A stretch of 64,000 bases of DNA, from NCBI RefSeq assembly GCF_004571025.1, contig NZ_SPQT01000030.1, forward strand, positions 1 to 64,000, read 5' to 3'. The position numbers were made by a program, and so were the translations under genes. The notes beneath the pieces are model-generated. The model saw nothing but the letters and a program-made list of their open reading frames with translations, did no database searches and was not told the origin of the DNA. The DNA is from Bradyrhizobium niftali. Its GTDB lineage: Bacteria; Pseudomonadota; Alphaproteobacteria; Rhizobiales; Xanthobacteraceae. This document shows positions 26,210 to 35,087 of the stretch, one piece after another. The first letter of the stretch is position 1. Every line of letters starts with the position of its first letter.

Positions 26210-27898
26210 TCATTTGTGGCTATGTCCGGCCAATGTCGATTGGCTTCCAATGGCGCGGGCGTTGCTTTGCTGCTCGCCGGGGATGGCAGCGACCAGTTCC
26301 CGTGTGTAGGCGGATGTCGGGTTCAGGAAGATCTGCGATGGCGGCCCGTGCTCGACGATCTGCCCTCGATGCATGACCGCAATCTCATCGCAGATCTGGC
26401 TGGCCACGCGCAGATCGTGCGTGATGAAAATCATCGATACGCCGGTCTCTCGCTGAATCTGGTCCAACAGCTTCAAAATCTGCGCCTGGATCGATACGTC
26501 GAGCGCTGAAACGGCCTCGTCAGCGATCAGCAGCTTCGGCTTGAACATCAGCGCCCGAGCGATTCCAATGCGCTGACGTTGACCACCCGAGAACTCGTGG
26601 GGATAACGATCGAAGGTTCCCGCATCCAGGCCGACATGGGCCAGGAGCTCTCGTGCCTGCTCACATGCGTCCTTGTGTGGAAGTCCATGCGCGATCGGAC
26701 CAACCGTCAGTATTTGCCCGACCGTTGATCGCGGATTGAGCGAGGCAAATGGATCCTGAAAAATCATCTGGATCTTTGGCCGAATCGGCCGAAACTCGGC
26801 TTCGGATAGCCGGGCAACGTCACCTCCCTCGAACAGGATAGAGCCGCTGTCGCTGTCGAGAAGCTTGATCAACAATCGCCCGAGCGAGGATTTGCCGGAG
26901 CCGCTTTCTCCAACCACGCCCAGGGTGCGTCCCGGCGAAAGGTCGAACGACACGCCGTTAACCGCGGGTACGATCCGCTGCTTGCCGAACAGCGCACTGC
27001 CGCTGCGGTAGGTCTTGACCAGACATTCGACCTTCAGGATGGAAGACGAGGCCGCAGCTTCCGCCGGGACGCGATCCTTTCCCGTCAGATGCGGCACGGC
27101 CGCGATCAGACGGCGCGTGTAGAGATGGCTCGGGGACTTCAGCACCTGCTCGGCGCTCCCCTGCTCCACGCAGTGACCCTTCTCCATCACCACAACGGAA
27201 TCGGCAATCTCAGCCACAACTCCGAAGTCATGGGTAATGAACATCACGCTCATTCCCTTGCGGCGTTGAATGTCGCGGATCAGTTGCAGAATCTGCGCTT
27301 GTGTCGTCACGTCGAGTGCGGTGGTCGGCTCGTCCGCTATCAGGATCGCAGGCTCGAGAGCCAGAGCCATGGCGATCATCACCCGCTGTCGCTGCCCGCC
27401 CGAGAGCCGGAACGGATACTGATGATACATCAGCGGCGGATCCGGCAGGCCCACCTCCGTCAGCAATTCTATGGCGCGGCTACGGCGAGATTTCGGCGTT
27501 CCCGCACCGTGCGCCGCCATCACTTCCTCGATCTGCGCGCCCACTGTCATCAGCGGATTGAGCGCGGACAGCGGGTCTTGGAAGATCATCGAGACGACAC
27601 GGCCACGGAGGTCGCGCAGACTCTCCGGCGAGAGTCCGACGAGGTCCATGCCTTCCAGACGGATTTCTCCCGAAAACACGCGGATCGACTTGGGCAAGAG
27701 CCCCATGATCGCATTGGCCGTGACAGATTTGCCAGAACCGGATTCTCCTATGATGCAGAGAATCTGTCCGCGCTTCAGTTCAAAGGAGACGTTCTCGACC
27801 GCGTGCGCCCGCTCCATGCCCGCCGGCAAGCTCACGGTCAGGTCATGGACCGCGAGTGCCACATCTTGCGAGGCTAAAGGTTGCGGGGCAGAGGTCAT
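26210..27898 (-). CDS. Fused double ABC ATPase (DppD-DppF type)
   Basis: 562 aa from ATG 27898 with GGGGAG about ten bases upstream. Two complete nucleotide-binding domains: the first with Walker A GESGSGKS, signature LSGGQRQRV and Walker B ILIADEPTTALD; the second with GESGSGKS, FSGGQRQRI and LLIADEAVSALD. Each is followed by the oligopeptide-type C-terminal extension (EQVLKSPSHLYTRRL; PSQIFLNPTSAYTREL). Note EAVSALD in the second copy, where many homologues have EPVSALD. It powers the importer encoded downstream and is the first gene of the minus-strand operon. Its promoter should lie in 27899-28580. Confidence 0.93.
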   Translation of the reverse strand: MTSAPQPLASQDVALAVHDLTVSLPAGMERAHAVENVSFELKRGQILCIIGESGSGKSVTANAIMGLLPKSIRVFSGEIRLEGMDLVGLSPESLRDLRGRVVSMIFQDPLSALNPLMTVGAQIEEVMAAHGAGTPKSRRSRAIELLTEVGLPDPPLMYHQYPFRLSGGQRQRVMIAMALALEPAILIADEPTTALDVTTQAQILQLIRDIQRRKGMSVMFITHDFGVVAEIADSVVVMEKGHCVEQGSAEQVLKSPSHLYTRRLIAAVPHLTGKDRVPAEAAASSSILKVECLVKTYRSGSALFGKQRIVPAVNGVSFDLSPGRTLGVVGESGSGKSSLGRLLIKLLDSDSGSILFEGGDVARLSEAEFRPIRPKIQMIFQDPFASLNPRSTVGQILTVGPIAHGLPHKDACEQARELLAHVGLDAGTFDRYPHEFSGGQRQRIGIARALMFKPKLLIADEAVSALDVSIQAQILKLLDQIQRETGVSMIFITHDLRVASQICDEIAVMHRGQIVEHGPPSQIFLNPTSAYTRELVAAIPGEQQSNARAIGSQSTLAGHSHK

Positions 27899-28580
27899 CT
27901 GAACATTCTCCCCTTTCAAGCGCGTCCCATGATCCCGTTGCGGATCGGCTCTTCGGCCTCTTTTACCGCCGCTACGCTCGGACAGGTCAACAACTCGTCG
28001 CTCATTCTGCCATTCTCCGCGCGGTGAATACGACATGATTCAGAGGTGGTTGCTCTACGGCCAAAGGCGTCGCTGAGCGCGGGCGATCAGTCGAATGGAG
28101 CGCTCGAACAATGAATCGAGGTCTGAGAAGCTGCCATAGGCGCCCAGCTCGATCGCTTCGGCAAAGGTCTCCTCCCTGACAAGGCCCATCGCGCGTCACC
28201 TTTTGAATTTCTGGCCGTTGATCGACATTGATCCGGTACTCACAACTCTGACTGCTTCAATCATCCCGGAGTCGCCGAAAAGCGACGGATAGTCAGCATG
28301 AAGTTCTAAAAACGAAGCCCGATTTGGCATTTCGGTCTGCGGCCGCAGGCGCGCAGGTTCGGCCGAGGTTTGCCTGCAGGTACGAAAAGGCAGCTCCAAT
28401 TGCAGAGAGCACCCGTCAGTCTTCCGGTCTATGAGATGGCGTACAATCGAAATATCTTTGCAATAACTGCCTGCACCACAAGCCGTAAACCGCAGGAAAT
28501 TCCGCCCAACCACGAAAGTCCGAAGCGCGCCTGCCGCAACTGCTCGGATACGATACGGCAAGCATCGGAGTCCCAGCCCC
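27899..28580. other. Divergent control region between importer operon and DAO gene
   Basis: About 680 bp separating the minus-strand importer operon from the plus-strand oxidoreductase, so it should hold two promoters and probably the binding site of the Lrp-type regulator at 30012. No exact operator could be defined by eye. Part of it is covered by a small minus-strand frame (28055-28189), listed separately. Confidence 0.5.
28055..28189 (-). CDS. Possible 44-aa small protein
   Basis: ATG 28189 is preceded by AGGTGA at about 11 bases. The product begins MGLVREETFAEAIELGAYGS and ends AQRRLWP; its acidic and hydrophobic spacing looks protein-like. The same frame upstream is open until a TGA 15 bases before the ATG, so this could also be the 3' tail of a decayed larger gene. 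No family recognised. It would be the leader-side neighbour of the importer operon. Confidence 0.3.
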   Translation of the reverse strand: MGLVREETFAEAIELGAYGSFSDLDSLFERSIRLIARAQRRLWP

Positions 28581-29906
28581 ATGAACCCGCCACTCATGCA
28601 CATCGAATCCAGCCCCTCCCTGCCTCGAGAGGCAGACGTCGTCGTCATCGGCGGCGGGGTGGTCGGCGTGTTCACGAGCTATTACCTGGCGCGTCGAGGC
28701 CTCAAAGTCGCCTTGCTCGAAAAGGGCCGCGTCGCCGCCGAACAATCCAGCCGCAACTGGGGATGGTGCCGCCAACAGAACCGCGACGCGCGCGAGTTGC
28801 CGATTGCAACCAAGAGCCTCGATCTCTGGGAGAAGGTTGCCCATGAGACCGGTGAAGATACCGGCTTCCGCCGCTGCGGCCTGTTGTATTTATCGAACGA
28901 CGAAGGTGAGCTGGAGGGCTGGGCCAAGTGGCGAGACTTCGCCAGAACGGTGGGCGTTACGACGCACATGTTGGATGCCGAAGAAGCCAACGAGCGAGGC
29001 AAGGCGACGGGTCGTAAGTGGAAAGGTGGCGTCTTCTCTCCCACCGACGGGACGGCAGATACCTCAAAGGCAGTGCCCATCGCCGCGCGTGCGATCATGA
29101 CGGCCGGTGGGACGGTGCACCAGCAATGCGCGGCGCGCGGCTTGGAGCTCAGTGGCGGCCGGGTCAACGGCGTGGTGACCGAAGCCGGCACAATCCGGAC
29201 GAAAACGGCGGTCATGGCAGGAGGCGCGTGGGCCTCCTCATTCTGCAACCAGTTGGGAATTCGTTTTCCGCAAGCGTCCGTGCGCCAGTCCATTCTCGCT
29301 TTGGCCCCTGGCGCCGCCGGCCTGCCTGATGCCCTTTACACCGGGCTCGTCTCGCTCACCCGGCGGGGCAATGGCGGATACACGCTCGCTATCAGCGGGC
29401 GCGCGCGAGTTGACCCCACGCCGCAGCAATTCAGATTCGGCCGCGAATTCCTGCCCATGTTCGCCCGCCGGTGGCGAAGTCTCAGCCCTGGGGCTTTCGA
29501 AGGGCTGCGGCAGGGCCATGAAACCCTGGCTAAATGGGGGCTGGATGAGGTTACCCCGATGGAGCTGAACCGCACGCTCGATCCTCGCCCCGACACGAAG
29601 CAGATTCGGGCGACGCATCGACGAGCTTGCAAGCTGCTGCCGGAACTTGAGCACGTCGAAATCTCGAGTGTCTGGGCCGGCTACATCGACAGCACGCCAG
29701 ACGGCATCCCCGCAATCGGCGAAGTTCAGTCGATTCCAGGTTTCATCCTGGCCGCAGGGTTCAGCGGCCACGGCTTCGGAATCGGCCCAGGCGCCGGGCA
29801 TATGATCGCAGACATCGTTACGGGCAGCGCGCCAATCGTCGACCCGCGCCCCTACAGGCCGGAGCGGCTGAAAATGAGCGCCTGGGGCAAGGTCAGCGAC
29901 TTCTAG
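28581..29906 (+). CDS. DAO-family FAD-dependent amino-acid/amine oxidoreductase
   Basis: 441 aa. FAD fold DVVVIGGGVVGVFTSYYLARRG near residues 14-35, then EKGRVAAEQSSRNWGWCRQQNRD, which is nearly identical to the block in the minus-strand enzyme at 11141-12463. Substrate-domain and C-terminal motifs are TLAISGRARVDPTP and AAGFSGHGFGIGPGAG. It should oxidise an amino-acid-like amine; glycine, sarcosine or a D-amino acid would fit the surrounding glycine-producing enzymes, but this is inference. GGAG precedes ATG 28581 by about ten bases. It is transcribed away from the importer operon toward the Lrp-type regulator 105 bp downstream. Confidence 0.88.
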   Translation: MNPPLMHIESSPSLPREADVVVIGGGVVGVFTSYYLARRGLKVALLEKGRVAAEQSSRNWGWCRQQNRDARELPIATKSLDLWEKVAHETGEDTGFRRCGLLYLSNDEGELEGWAKWRDFARTVGVTTHMLDAEEANERGKATGRKWKGGVFSPTDGTADTSKAVPIAARAIMTAGGTVHQQCAARGLELSGGRVNGVVTEAGTIRTKTAVMAGGAWASSFCNQLGIRFPQASVRQSILALAPGAAGLPDALYTGLVSLTRRGNGGYTLAISGRARVDPTPQQFRFGREFLPMFARRWRSLSPGAFEGLRQGHETLAKWGLDEVTPMELNRTLDPRPDTKQIRATHRRACKLLPELEHVEISSVWAGYIDSTPDGIPAIGEVQSIPGFILAAGFSGHGFGIGPGAGHMIADIVTGSAPIVDPRPYRPERLKMSAWGKVSDF

Positions 29907-30011
29907 AATCCGGTTTCCGCCCCCGTGGGAAAAAATGCTGGTTGATGCTATGACAATGCATATGACGCAGAAGCCTCAAAGCCTTGACGCCTCCCATCTC
30001 ATGGCATTGCT

Positions 30012-30488
30012 ATGAAGCTCGATAAGATCGACATCAGGATTTTATGCGAACTGCAGAAGAACGGGCGGATTTCCAATGTCGAGCTCGCAGAGCTGATCAA
30101 CCTTTCTCCGAGCCCGTGCCTGATGCGCGTGAAGAGGCTCCAGACGGAAGGCTTCATCACCGGCTATTCCGCCCAGATTGACGTTGCCAAGCTCGGCCAA
30201 ACTCTCACTGTCTTCGCCGAAATCACCCTCAAGAATCATCGCCAGATCGATTTCGCGCGCTTTCTCACGACAATCGAAAAGATCGATTCCGTAGTCGAGT
30301 GCCATCTCGTTTCGGGCGGGTACGACTATCTCGTCAAGTTCATCACGGCAGGGATCAGTGAATACCAGGCGGTCATGGAGCGCCTGGTCGAGATGGATAT
30401 CGGCATCGACAAATACTTCAGCTTTGTCGTGCTGAAATCGCCAATCGTGAAGTCCCATTTGCCGCTCGAAAGCATCTTCAATAGCTGA
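30012..30488 (+). CDS. Lrp/AsnC-family transcriptional regulator
   Basis: 158 aa. N-terminal helix-turn-helix: LDKIDIRILCELQKNGRI, then NVELAELINLSPSPCLMRVKRLQTEGFI. The C-terminal ligand-binding (RAM) domain is VVECHLVSGGYDYLVKFIT. Lrp/AsnC proteins sense amino acids and control nearby transport and catabolic operons. The position between a DAO oxidoreductase and an aminotransferase makes it the likely regulator of both this block and the importer operon. The ATG at 30012 lacks a clear ribosome site. The converging aminotransferase gene ends 16 bp away. Confidence 0.93.
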   Translation: MKLDKIDIRILCELQKNGRISNVELAELINLSPSPCLMRVKRLQTEGFITGYSAQIDVAKLGQTLTVFAEITLKNHRQIDFARFLTTIEKIDSVVECHLVSGGYDYLVKFITAGISEYQAVMERLVEMDIGIDKYFSFVVLKSPIVKSHLPLESIFNS

Positions 30489-30504
30489 CAAGCAGGCGCA
30501 GCGA

Positions 30505-31881
30505 TCAACCTTTCATCGCCGCGCGGACGTCCTTGTCTTCCAGCGTTTGGTCGAGCGTGACCCTTGTGCGTTCGATGATGCCGTCGATATCCGCATCCGT
30601 ACAGCAGAGCGGCGGGGCATAGCCCAGCACGCCCTGAGCAAAGGCGCGGATGACGAGGCCGTTGTCCCATGCGCGGTCGAAAATGCGGCGCGCCGCGTCG
30701 GCTTCCGCCGGCAGCGGCGTCTTGCGCTCCTTATCGGTGACAAGCTCGATTGCGCCCAGCATACCGCGACCACGGACATCGCCGACAAGCGGATGATCGG
30801 CCAGTGCACGAAGGCCTTGCATCAGGCGGTGCCCGGCCTTCCGGCCGTTTTCCAGAAGACCGTTTTCGTAAAGGTCCAGGCACGCGAGCCCGACGGCTGC
30901 ACTGACGGGATGTGCGGAATAGGTGTAGCCGTGGCCGACGGCCGCCTTGCCGGCGCCATCGGCAATGGTGTTGTAGACGCGGTCGGACATCAGAACGGCC
31001 CCCATCGGCACATAACCCGAAGTCAGGCCTTTGGCCGTGGTCATAAGATCCGGCACGACATCGTCCTCCTCGCAGGCGAAGAGCGGACCGACACGGCCGA
31101 AACCGGTGATGACCTCATCGGCAATGAACAGGACATCCTGCTCCTTGCAAACAGCGTGCATGGCCTTCAGCCAGGACGGCGGCGGAACGAGGACGCCTCC
31201 TGACCCCTGTATCGGCTCGACGTAGAAGGCGGCGACACGTTCGGCGCCGAGTTCGGCGATCTTTGCCCGCAGAGCGGCGACCGATGCCGCAATGATAGCC
31301 TGGGGATGGGAACCGACGGGATTGCGATAGGCGTAGTGCGACGGAATTTTGTGCTGCCAGTTGTATGGCACTCCGAAGCCCGCATGAAAGGCCGGCAGCG
31401 CGGTCAAGCCGGCCCCTGCCGTCGACGATCCATGGTAGCCGGACTCGACGGAGATGAACTGATCTTTCTGCGGCGTACCCTTGGCATGATAATAGTACCG
31501 GATGAACCGGATCGTACTGTCGACGGCATCGGAGCCACCCAAGGTGAAATAGACATGGTTCAGATCGCCAGGCGCCAATTCAGCCAGCCTGGCGGCCAAC
31601 CGGATGGCCGGGTCGGAGCCCAACCCGAAATAACCCGTCGCATAAGGCAGTTCGCGGAGCTGCCTCAAAGCCGCTTCGACGATGCTGTCCTGTCCGTAAC
31701 CGGCATTGACACACCACAGACCCGCAAAACCGTCCAGCAATTGACGTCCCGAGACATCGGTCAGCGTCGCGCCCTTCCCTGACTTCAGCACACGGACGCC
31801 CGTCGCCTCGTGGCTGCGATAGGATGAGACCGGGTGAATCAGATGCGCGCGATCGAGCTCAATCAGCGAGTTGCTCAACAT
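30505..31881 (-). CDS. Class III (omega-amino acid) aminotransferase
   Basis: 458 aa with GGAGGAC directly ahead of ATG 31881. Fold type I class III PLP enzyme: SGKGATLTDVSGRQLLDGFAG-like start, GGSDAVDSTIRF for the PLP phosphate, YHGSSTAGAGLTALP, FIADEVITGFGRVG, and the Schiff-base lysine in TTAKGLTSGYVPMGA. Such enzymes move an amino group from a terminal amine (GABA, beta-alanine, putrescine) to pyruvate or glyoxylate. The semialdehyde dehydrogenase at 33052-34509 is a natural partner: amine to semialdehyde to dicarboxylate. Divergent from the HAD gene across 345 bp. Confidence 0.92.
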   Translation of the reverse strand: MLSNSLIELDRAHLIHPVSSYRSHEATGVRVLKSGKGATLTDVSGRQLLDGFAGLWCVNAGYGQDSIVEAALRQLRELPYATGYFGLGSDPAIRLAARLAELAPGDLNHVYFTLGGSDAVDSTIRFIRYYYHAKGTPQKDQFISVESGYHGSSTAGAGLTALPAFHAGFGVPYNWQHKIPSHYAYRNPVGSHPQAIIAASVAALRAKIAELGAERVAAFYVEPIQGSGGVLVPPPSWLKAMHAVCKEQDVLFIADEVITGFGRVGPLFACEEDDVVPDLMTTAKGLTSGYVPMGAVLMSDRVYNTIADGAGKAAVGHGYTYSAHPVSAAVGLACLDLYENGLLENGRKAGHRLMQGLRALADHPLVGDVRGRGMLGAIELVTDKERKTPLPAEADAARRIFDRAWDNGLVIRAFAQGVLGYAPPLCCTDADIDGIIERTRVTLDQTLEDKDVRAAMKG

Positions 31882-32226
31882 GTCGTCCTCCAGATCAACC
31901 GCAACGCTTGTGCGGCCACCACGATGTCTTCGGAACTCAACGTAAGACGCCCGGAACAGCAGTTGCTCCCGGGCTGAACAAGGACGAAGGGCATTTTGAC
32001 TATCATTGACGACCGGCGCCGCATCTTATGCGGGCATCGGGCTGCGCAAGGCATTGGCGCTCACGTCGGAGGGCGCCTTTTCGCACAACTCTCTGCCATA
32101 CCTGCGATCCGATACGACACAATCTGCTCCTGGTCGCCGCGACAGCGGTGCTTTATCCGGTCGTCTGCCCACTATGATCCCTGATGTACCGGAACGCGGT
32201 GCGTGAGAGCCAAAAAGGATCGAGCC
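31882..32226. other. Divergent promoter region
   Basis: 345 bp between the minus-strand aminotransferase and the plus-strand HAD hydrolase. No gene supported; small frames on + are overlapping and motif-free. It presumably carries both promoters; no operator palindrome stood out. Confidence 0.45.
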
Positions 32227-32916
32227 ATGGCAACGTTTAGACCCAAGTACATCACCTTCGACTGTTACGGCACGCTGACCAATTTCGACATGGCCGGCGC
32301 AGCAAGGAGGGTCTACGGCTCCGAGCTCTCGTCGACGGCCATGGCAAAGCTCATCAAGGATTTTGCGGCCTATCGCCTGGACGAGGTTCTCGGCTCCTGG
32401 AAGCCGTATTTCGAGGTCGTGCACAATGCGTTGGAGCGCGCGTGCAAGCGCAACGGTATCGTATTTCGGCCGGAGCATGCCCAGCGCATCAATGAGGAGG
32501 TCCACACATGGGGTCCACATGCCGATGTCCCAGCGGGTCTCGCCAAAGTTGCTAGGGAGATTCCGCTGGTCATTCTGTCGAACTCCATGAAGAACCTCAT
32601 CATGTCGAATGTGGAGAAGCTTGGCGCTCCGTTCCACATGGTCATCACGGCGGAGGAGACCGGCGCCTACAAGCCGCACATGAAGGGCTTCGAGTATATG
32701 CTCGACAAGCTGGGGTGCGGCCCGGAGGATATCACCCACGTCTCCTCCTCCTTCCGCTACGACCTGATGACCGCCTACGACCTCGGCATCAAGAGCAAGG
32801 TCTGGGTGAACCGCGGCCACGAGCCCGCGAACCCCTTCTATGAATACACCGAGGTCGCTGGCATCGACGGGCTTGCGGCGGCCGTCGGCCTGGAGCCCCT
32901 GCGCAAGAGCGCGTGA
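32227..32916 (+). CDS. Haloacid dehalogenase-like hydrolase, type II family
   Basis: 229 aa from ATG 32227, behind AAGGA; the GTG at 32203 is a less likely start. The HAD nucleophile is D in ITFDCYGTLTNFD. Motif II is VILSNS, the Lys of motif III is in YKPHMKGFEYML, and the final acidic motif region is VSSSFRYDLMTAYDLGI. This is the arrangement of L-2-haloacid dehalogenase-like proteins. Many such proteins in amino-acid or polyamine clusters are not true dehalogenases and their role there is unsettled. Convergent with the dehydrogenase gene across a strong bidirectional terminator. Confidence 0.88.
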   Translation: MATFRPKYITFDCYGTLTNFDMAGAARRVYGSELSSTAMAKLIKDFAAYRLDEVLGSWKPYFEVVHNALERACKRNGIVFRPEHAQRINEEVHTWGPHADVPAGLAKVAREIPLVILSNSMKNLIMSNVEKLGAPFHMVITAEETGAYKPHMKGFEYMLDKLGCGPEDITHVSSSFRYDLMTAYDLGIKSKVWVNRGHEPANPFYEYTEVAGIDGLAAAVGLEPLRKSA

Positions 32917-32992
32917 GCGCAGTTCCCTCGGGCTCTCTCGTTACGGTTCAGTTCTTCAAAAGCTTCAATCGAAGTCGGTGCGCTGTGAAGGA

Positions 32993-33021
32993 AAAAGGGG
33001 GCGGTTCAGCCGCCCCCTTTT
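32993..33021. terminator. Strong bidirectional terminator
   Basis: AAAAGGGGGCGG (32993-33004) pairs perfectly over 12 bp with CCGCCCCCTTTT (33010-33021) around loop TTCAG. A-run on one side and T-run on the other make it work in both directions. It sits between the convergent HAD (+) and semialdehyde dehydrogenase (-) genes. Confidence 0.92.
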
Positions 33022-33051
33022 CTTGTTTCAGATACTGATCCGATAGGCCGC

Positions 33052-34509
33052 TCAGTCCAGCCCGCCGACATGCAGCGCCTTGGTCTCGAGATATTCTTCT
33101 ATCCCGAGCTGGGATCCCTCGCGTCCGAGGCCCGACTGCTTGACGCCACCGAACGGCGCAACCTCGGTCGAAATCAAGCCGGTGTTCAGGCCGACCATGC
33201 CGAACTCGAGCGCCTCGGCAACACGCCATGAGCGCTTGAGGTTTTCAGTGTAGAAATAGGCGGCAAGGCCGAAAGGAGTGCCGTTGGCGATCGCTATCGC
33301 CTCGTCCTCGGTCTCGAACCGGAAAAGCGGAGCGACCGGCCCGAAGGTCTCCTCCGAAGCGAGTAGCATCTCAGTCGTCGCGCCACCGAGCACGAGAGGC
33401 CGGGCATATTGCCGACCTTCCGGCACCATTTCACTCTGCGAGATGATCATTGCGCCCTTGTCCAGGGCGTCCACCACGTGCCGCTTGATCTTCTCGATCG
33501 CCGCGCCGTTGATCATCGGCCCGATCGCGACGCCCTCTTCGGTGCCGGCGCCGACCTTCATTTTCGCGACCTGGCTGGCGAGCTTCCGTGCAAAGGCATC
33601 GTAGATGCCTGATTGCACGAGAATGCGATTGCAGCAGACGCATGTCTGTCCGCCATTGCGGAACTTCGAAGCAATCGCGCCCTCGACGGCCCGGTCGATA
33701 TCGGCATCGTCAAAGACGATGAACGGCGCATTGCCGCCGAGCTCGAGGCTGAGCCTCTTGATGTTGTCGGCGGCGCCTTTCATCAGCAAAGCACCGACGC
33801 GCGTCGATCCGGTAAACGAGATCTTGCGGACGGTTTCGTTGGCCATCAGCTCCTTGCCAATTTCCGCCGGCATGCCCGTCACGATGTTGATCACGCCCGC
33901 CGGAATTCCGGCCCGCTCAGCCAGAACAGCGATGGCGAGAGCCGAAAAAGGCGTGAATTCAGATGGCTTGATAACGACAGTGCAGCCCGCGGCAAGCGCA
34001 GGCGCCACCTTGCGCGTGATCATCGCATTTGGGAAATTCCAGGGTGTGATGATCCCGCAGACACCGACCGGCTCTTTCAGAACCAGGATGCGGCGATCGA
34101 CGGCCGGCGCGGGGATTGTCGATCCGTTGATGCGGCGGGCTTCTTCCGCAAACCATTTGACGAAGGATGCCCCGTAACGGATCTCTCCGCGCGCTTCAGC
34201 AAGCGGCTTGCCCTGTTCCAGCGTCAGCAGAAGCGCCAAATCCTGCTCATGCCGACGCATGAGCTCATACCAGCGCTCCAGCAGCGCAGCGCGCTCTGCA
34301 TGAGACTTTGTCTTCCAATGCTTAAACGCTGCGGCCGCGACGTCGATCGCTGCCCTGGTCTCGTCTCGGCCCATGTCGGGGATGGTGCCAAGCACTTTCT
34401 GGCTCGCAGGATCGATGACATCAACGGTGGATTTCGTGCTCGCATCTCGCCAATTGCCGCCGATCAGCGCTTGCTGGCGAAACAGATCCTTGTCCTTCAA
34501 TGCAATCAT
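33052..34509 (-). CDS. gabD: NAD(P)-dependent succinate-semialdehyde dehydrogenase-type enzyme
   Basis: 485 aa behind AAGGAG. GabD-type ALDH: PWNFPNAMITRKVAPALAAG, KPSEFTPFSALA, GSTRVG, the Glu in LELGGNAPF, and the catalytic cysteine in NGGQTCVCCNR; the cysteine pair after TC is usual in this subgroup. It ends SGLGREGSQLGIEEYLE. It oxidises succinate semialdehyde or a related omega-oxo acid to the dicarboxylate. With the class III aminotransferase nearby it fits a GABA or omega-amino-acid route into the TCA cycle. A 209-bp gap separates it from the cupin gene upstream, so it may have its own promoter. Confidence 0.9.
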   Translation of the reverse strand: MIALKDKDLFRQQALIGGNWRDASTKSTVDVIDPASQKVLGTIPDMGRDETRAAIDVAAAAFKHWKTKSHAERAALLERWYELMRRHEQDLALLLTLEQGKPLAEARGEIRYGASFVKWFAEEARRINGSTIPAPAVDRRILVLKEPVGVCGIITPWNFPNAMITRKVAPALAAGCTVVIKPSEFTPFSALAIAVLAERAGIPAGVINIVTGMPAEIGKELMANETVRKISFTGSTRVGALLMKGAADNIKRLSLELGGNAPFIVFDDADIDRAVEGAIASKFRNGGQTCVCCNRILVQSGIYDAFARKLASQVAKMKVGAGTEEGVAIGPMINGAAIEKIKRHVVDALDKGAMIISQSEMVPEGRQYARPLVLGGATTEMLLASEETFGPVAPLFRFETEDEAIAIANGTPFGLAAYFYTENLKRSWRVAEALEFGMVGLNTGLISTEVAPFGGVKQSGLGREGSQLGIEEYLETKALHVGGLD

Positions 34510-34718
34510 GGGCTTGCTCCTTGCCTTCGGGCCTGCCCCGCCATCACTGCCTGGATTTGCGATTGGCGAGGCGAAGCCGTCTCATGCGAGCAGTACAGGA
34601 CCGCGCGCCGCATTTTTCGTTGAGAATGAAGTGACTGACCGCGTTGAATCTGGTCATACGCGACCTCGAAAGTCGAATATTCTGAGGGCCGCTTGATCGT
34701 GCTGCCCTCAGCATCGTC

Positions 34719-35075
34719 TCAGTCATAATGGCAGACGTAGATCTTTCGTACCGTCTCGATCGTCCGCCAGACCCCGACGAAGCCAGGTTTCATGGCAAAG
34801 CTGTCGCCGGCGCGGTACCTCCGAGTCTCACCACCCTTTTCCTCGATTTCGATGAGGCCCGAGAGAATGTGGCAGAACTCGAAGGTGGTGCCCTTGATGG
34901 AATGGGTCTCGCCCGGCGTTGCTTCCCAGACACCGGTCAGCACCTTCTCACCTTTCGAGGCGTCCTGGGCCCAGGTCTTGAAGGATGGATTGCCAGAAAT
35001 GAGGCGTTCCGGTGCAGGCAAGGCGGTCTTCGGTGCGAAGTCCGGATTGGTGTCGATGGTGACCAGAAGTGACAT
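34719..35075 (-). CDS. Cupin-domain protein (EutQ/DUF861-like)
   Basis: 118 aa single-domain cupin. The beta-barrel core is GVWEATPGETHSIKGTTFEFCHILSGLIEIEEKGG-like (positions 48-82), followed by YRAGDSFAMKPGFVGVWRTIE. The FEFCHILSG and AGDSF motifs match the small cupin_3 family, which often accompanies amino-acid and polyamine catabolic genes. It may be a metal-binding sensor or an enzyme accessory; function is not established. It follows the ghrA gene by 12 bp and was probably co-transcribed with it. Confidence 0.82.
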   Translation of the reverse strand: MSLLVTIDTNPDFAPKTALPAPERLISGNPSFKTWAQDASKGEKVLTGVWEATPGETHSIKGTTFEFCHILSGLIEIEEKGGETRRYRAGDSFAMKPGFVGVWRTIETVRKIYVCHYD

Positions 35076-35087
35076 GGCATTTTCCTG

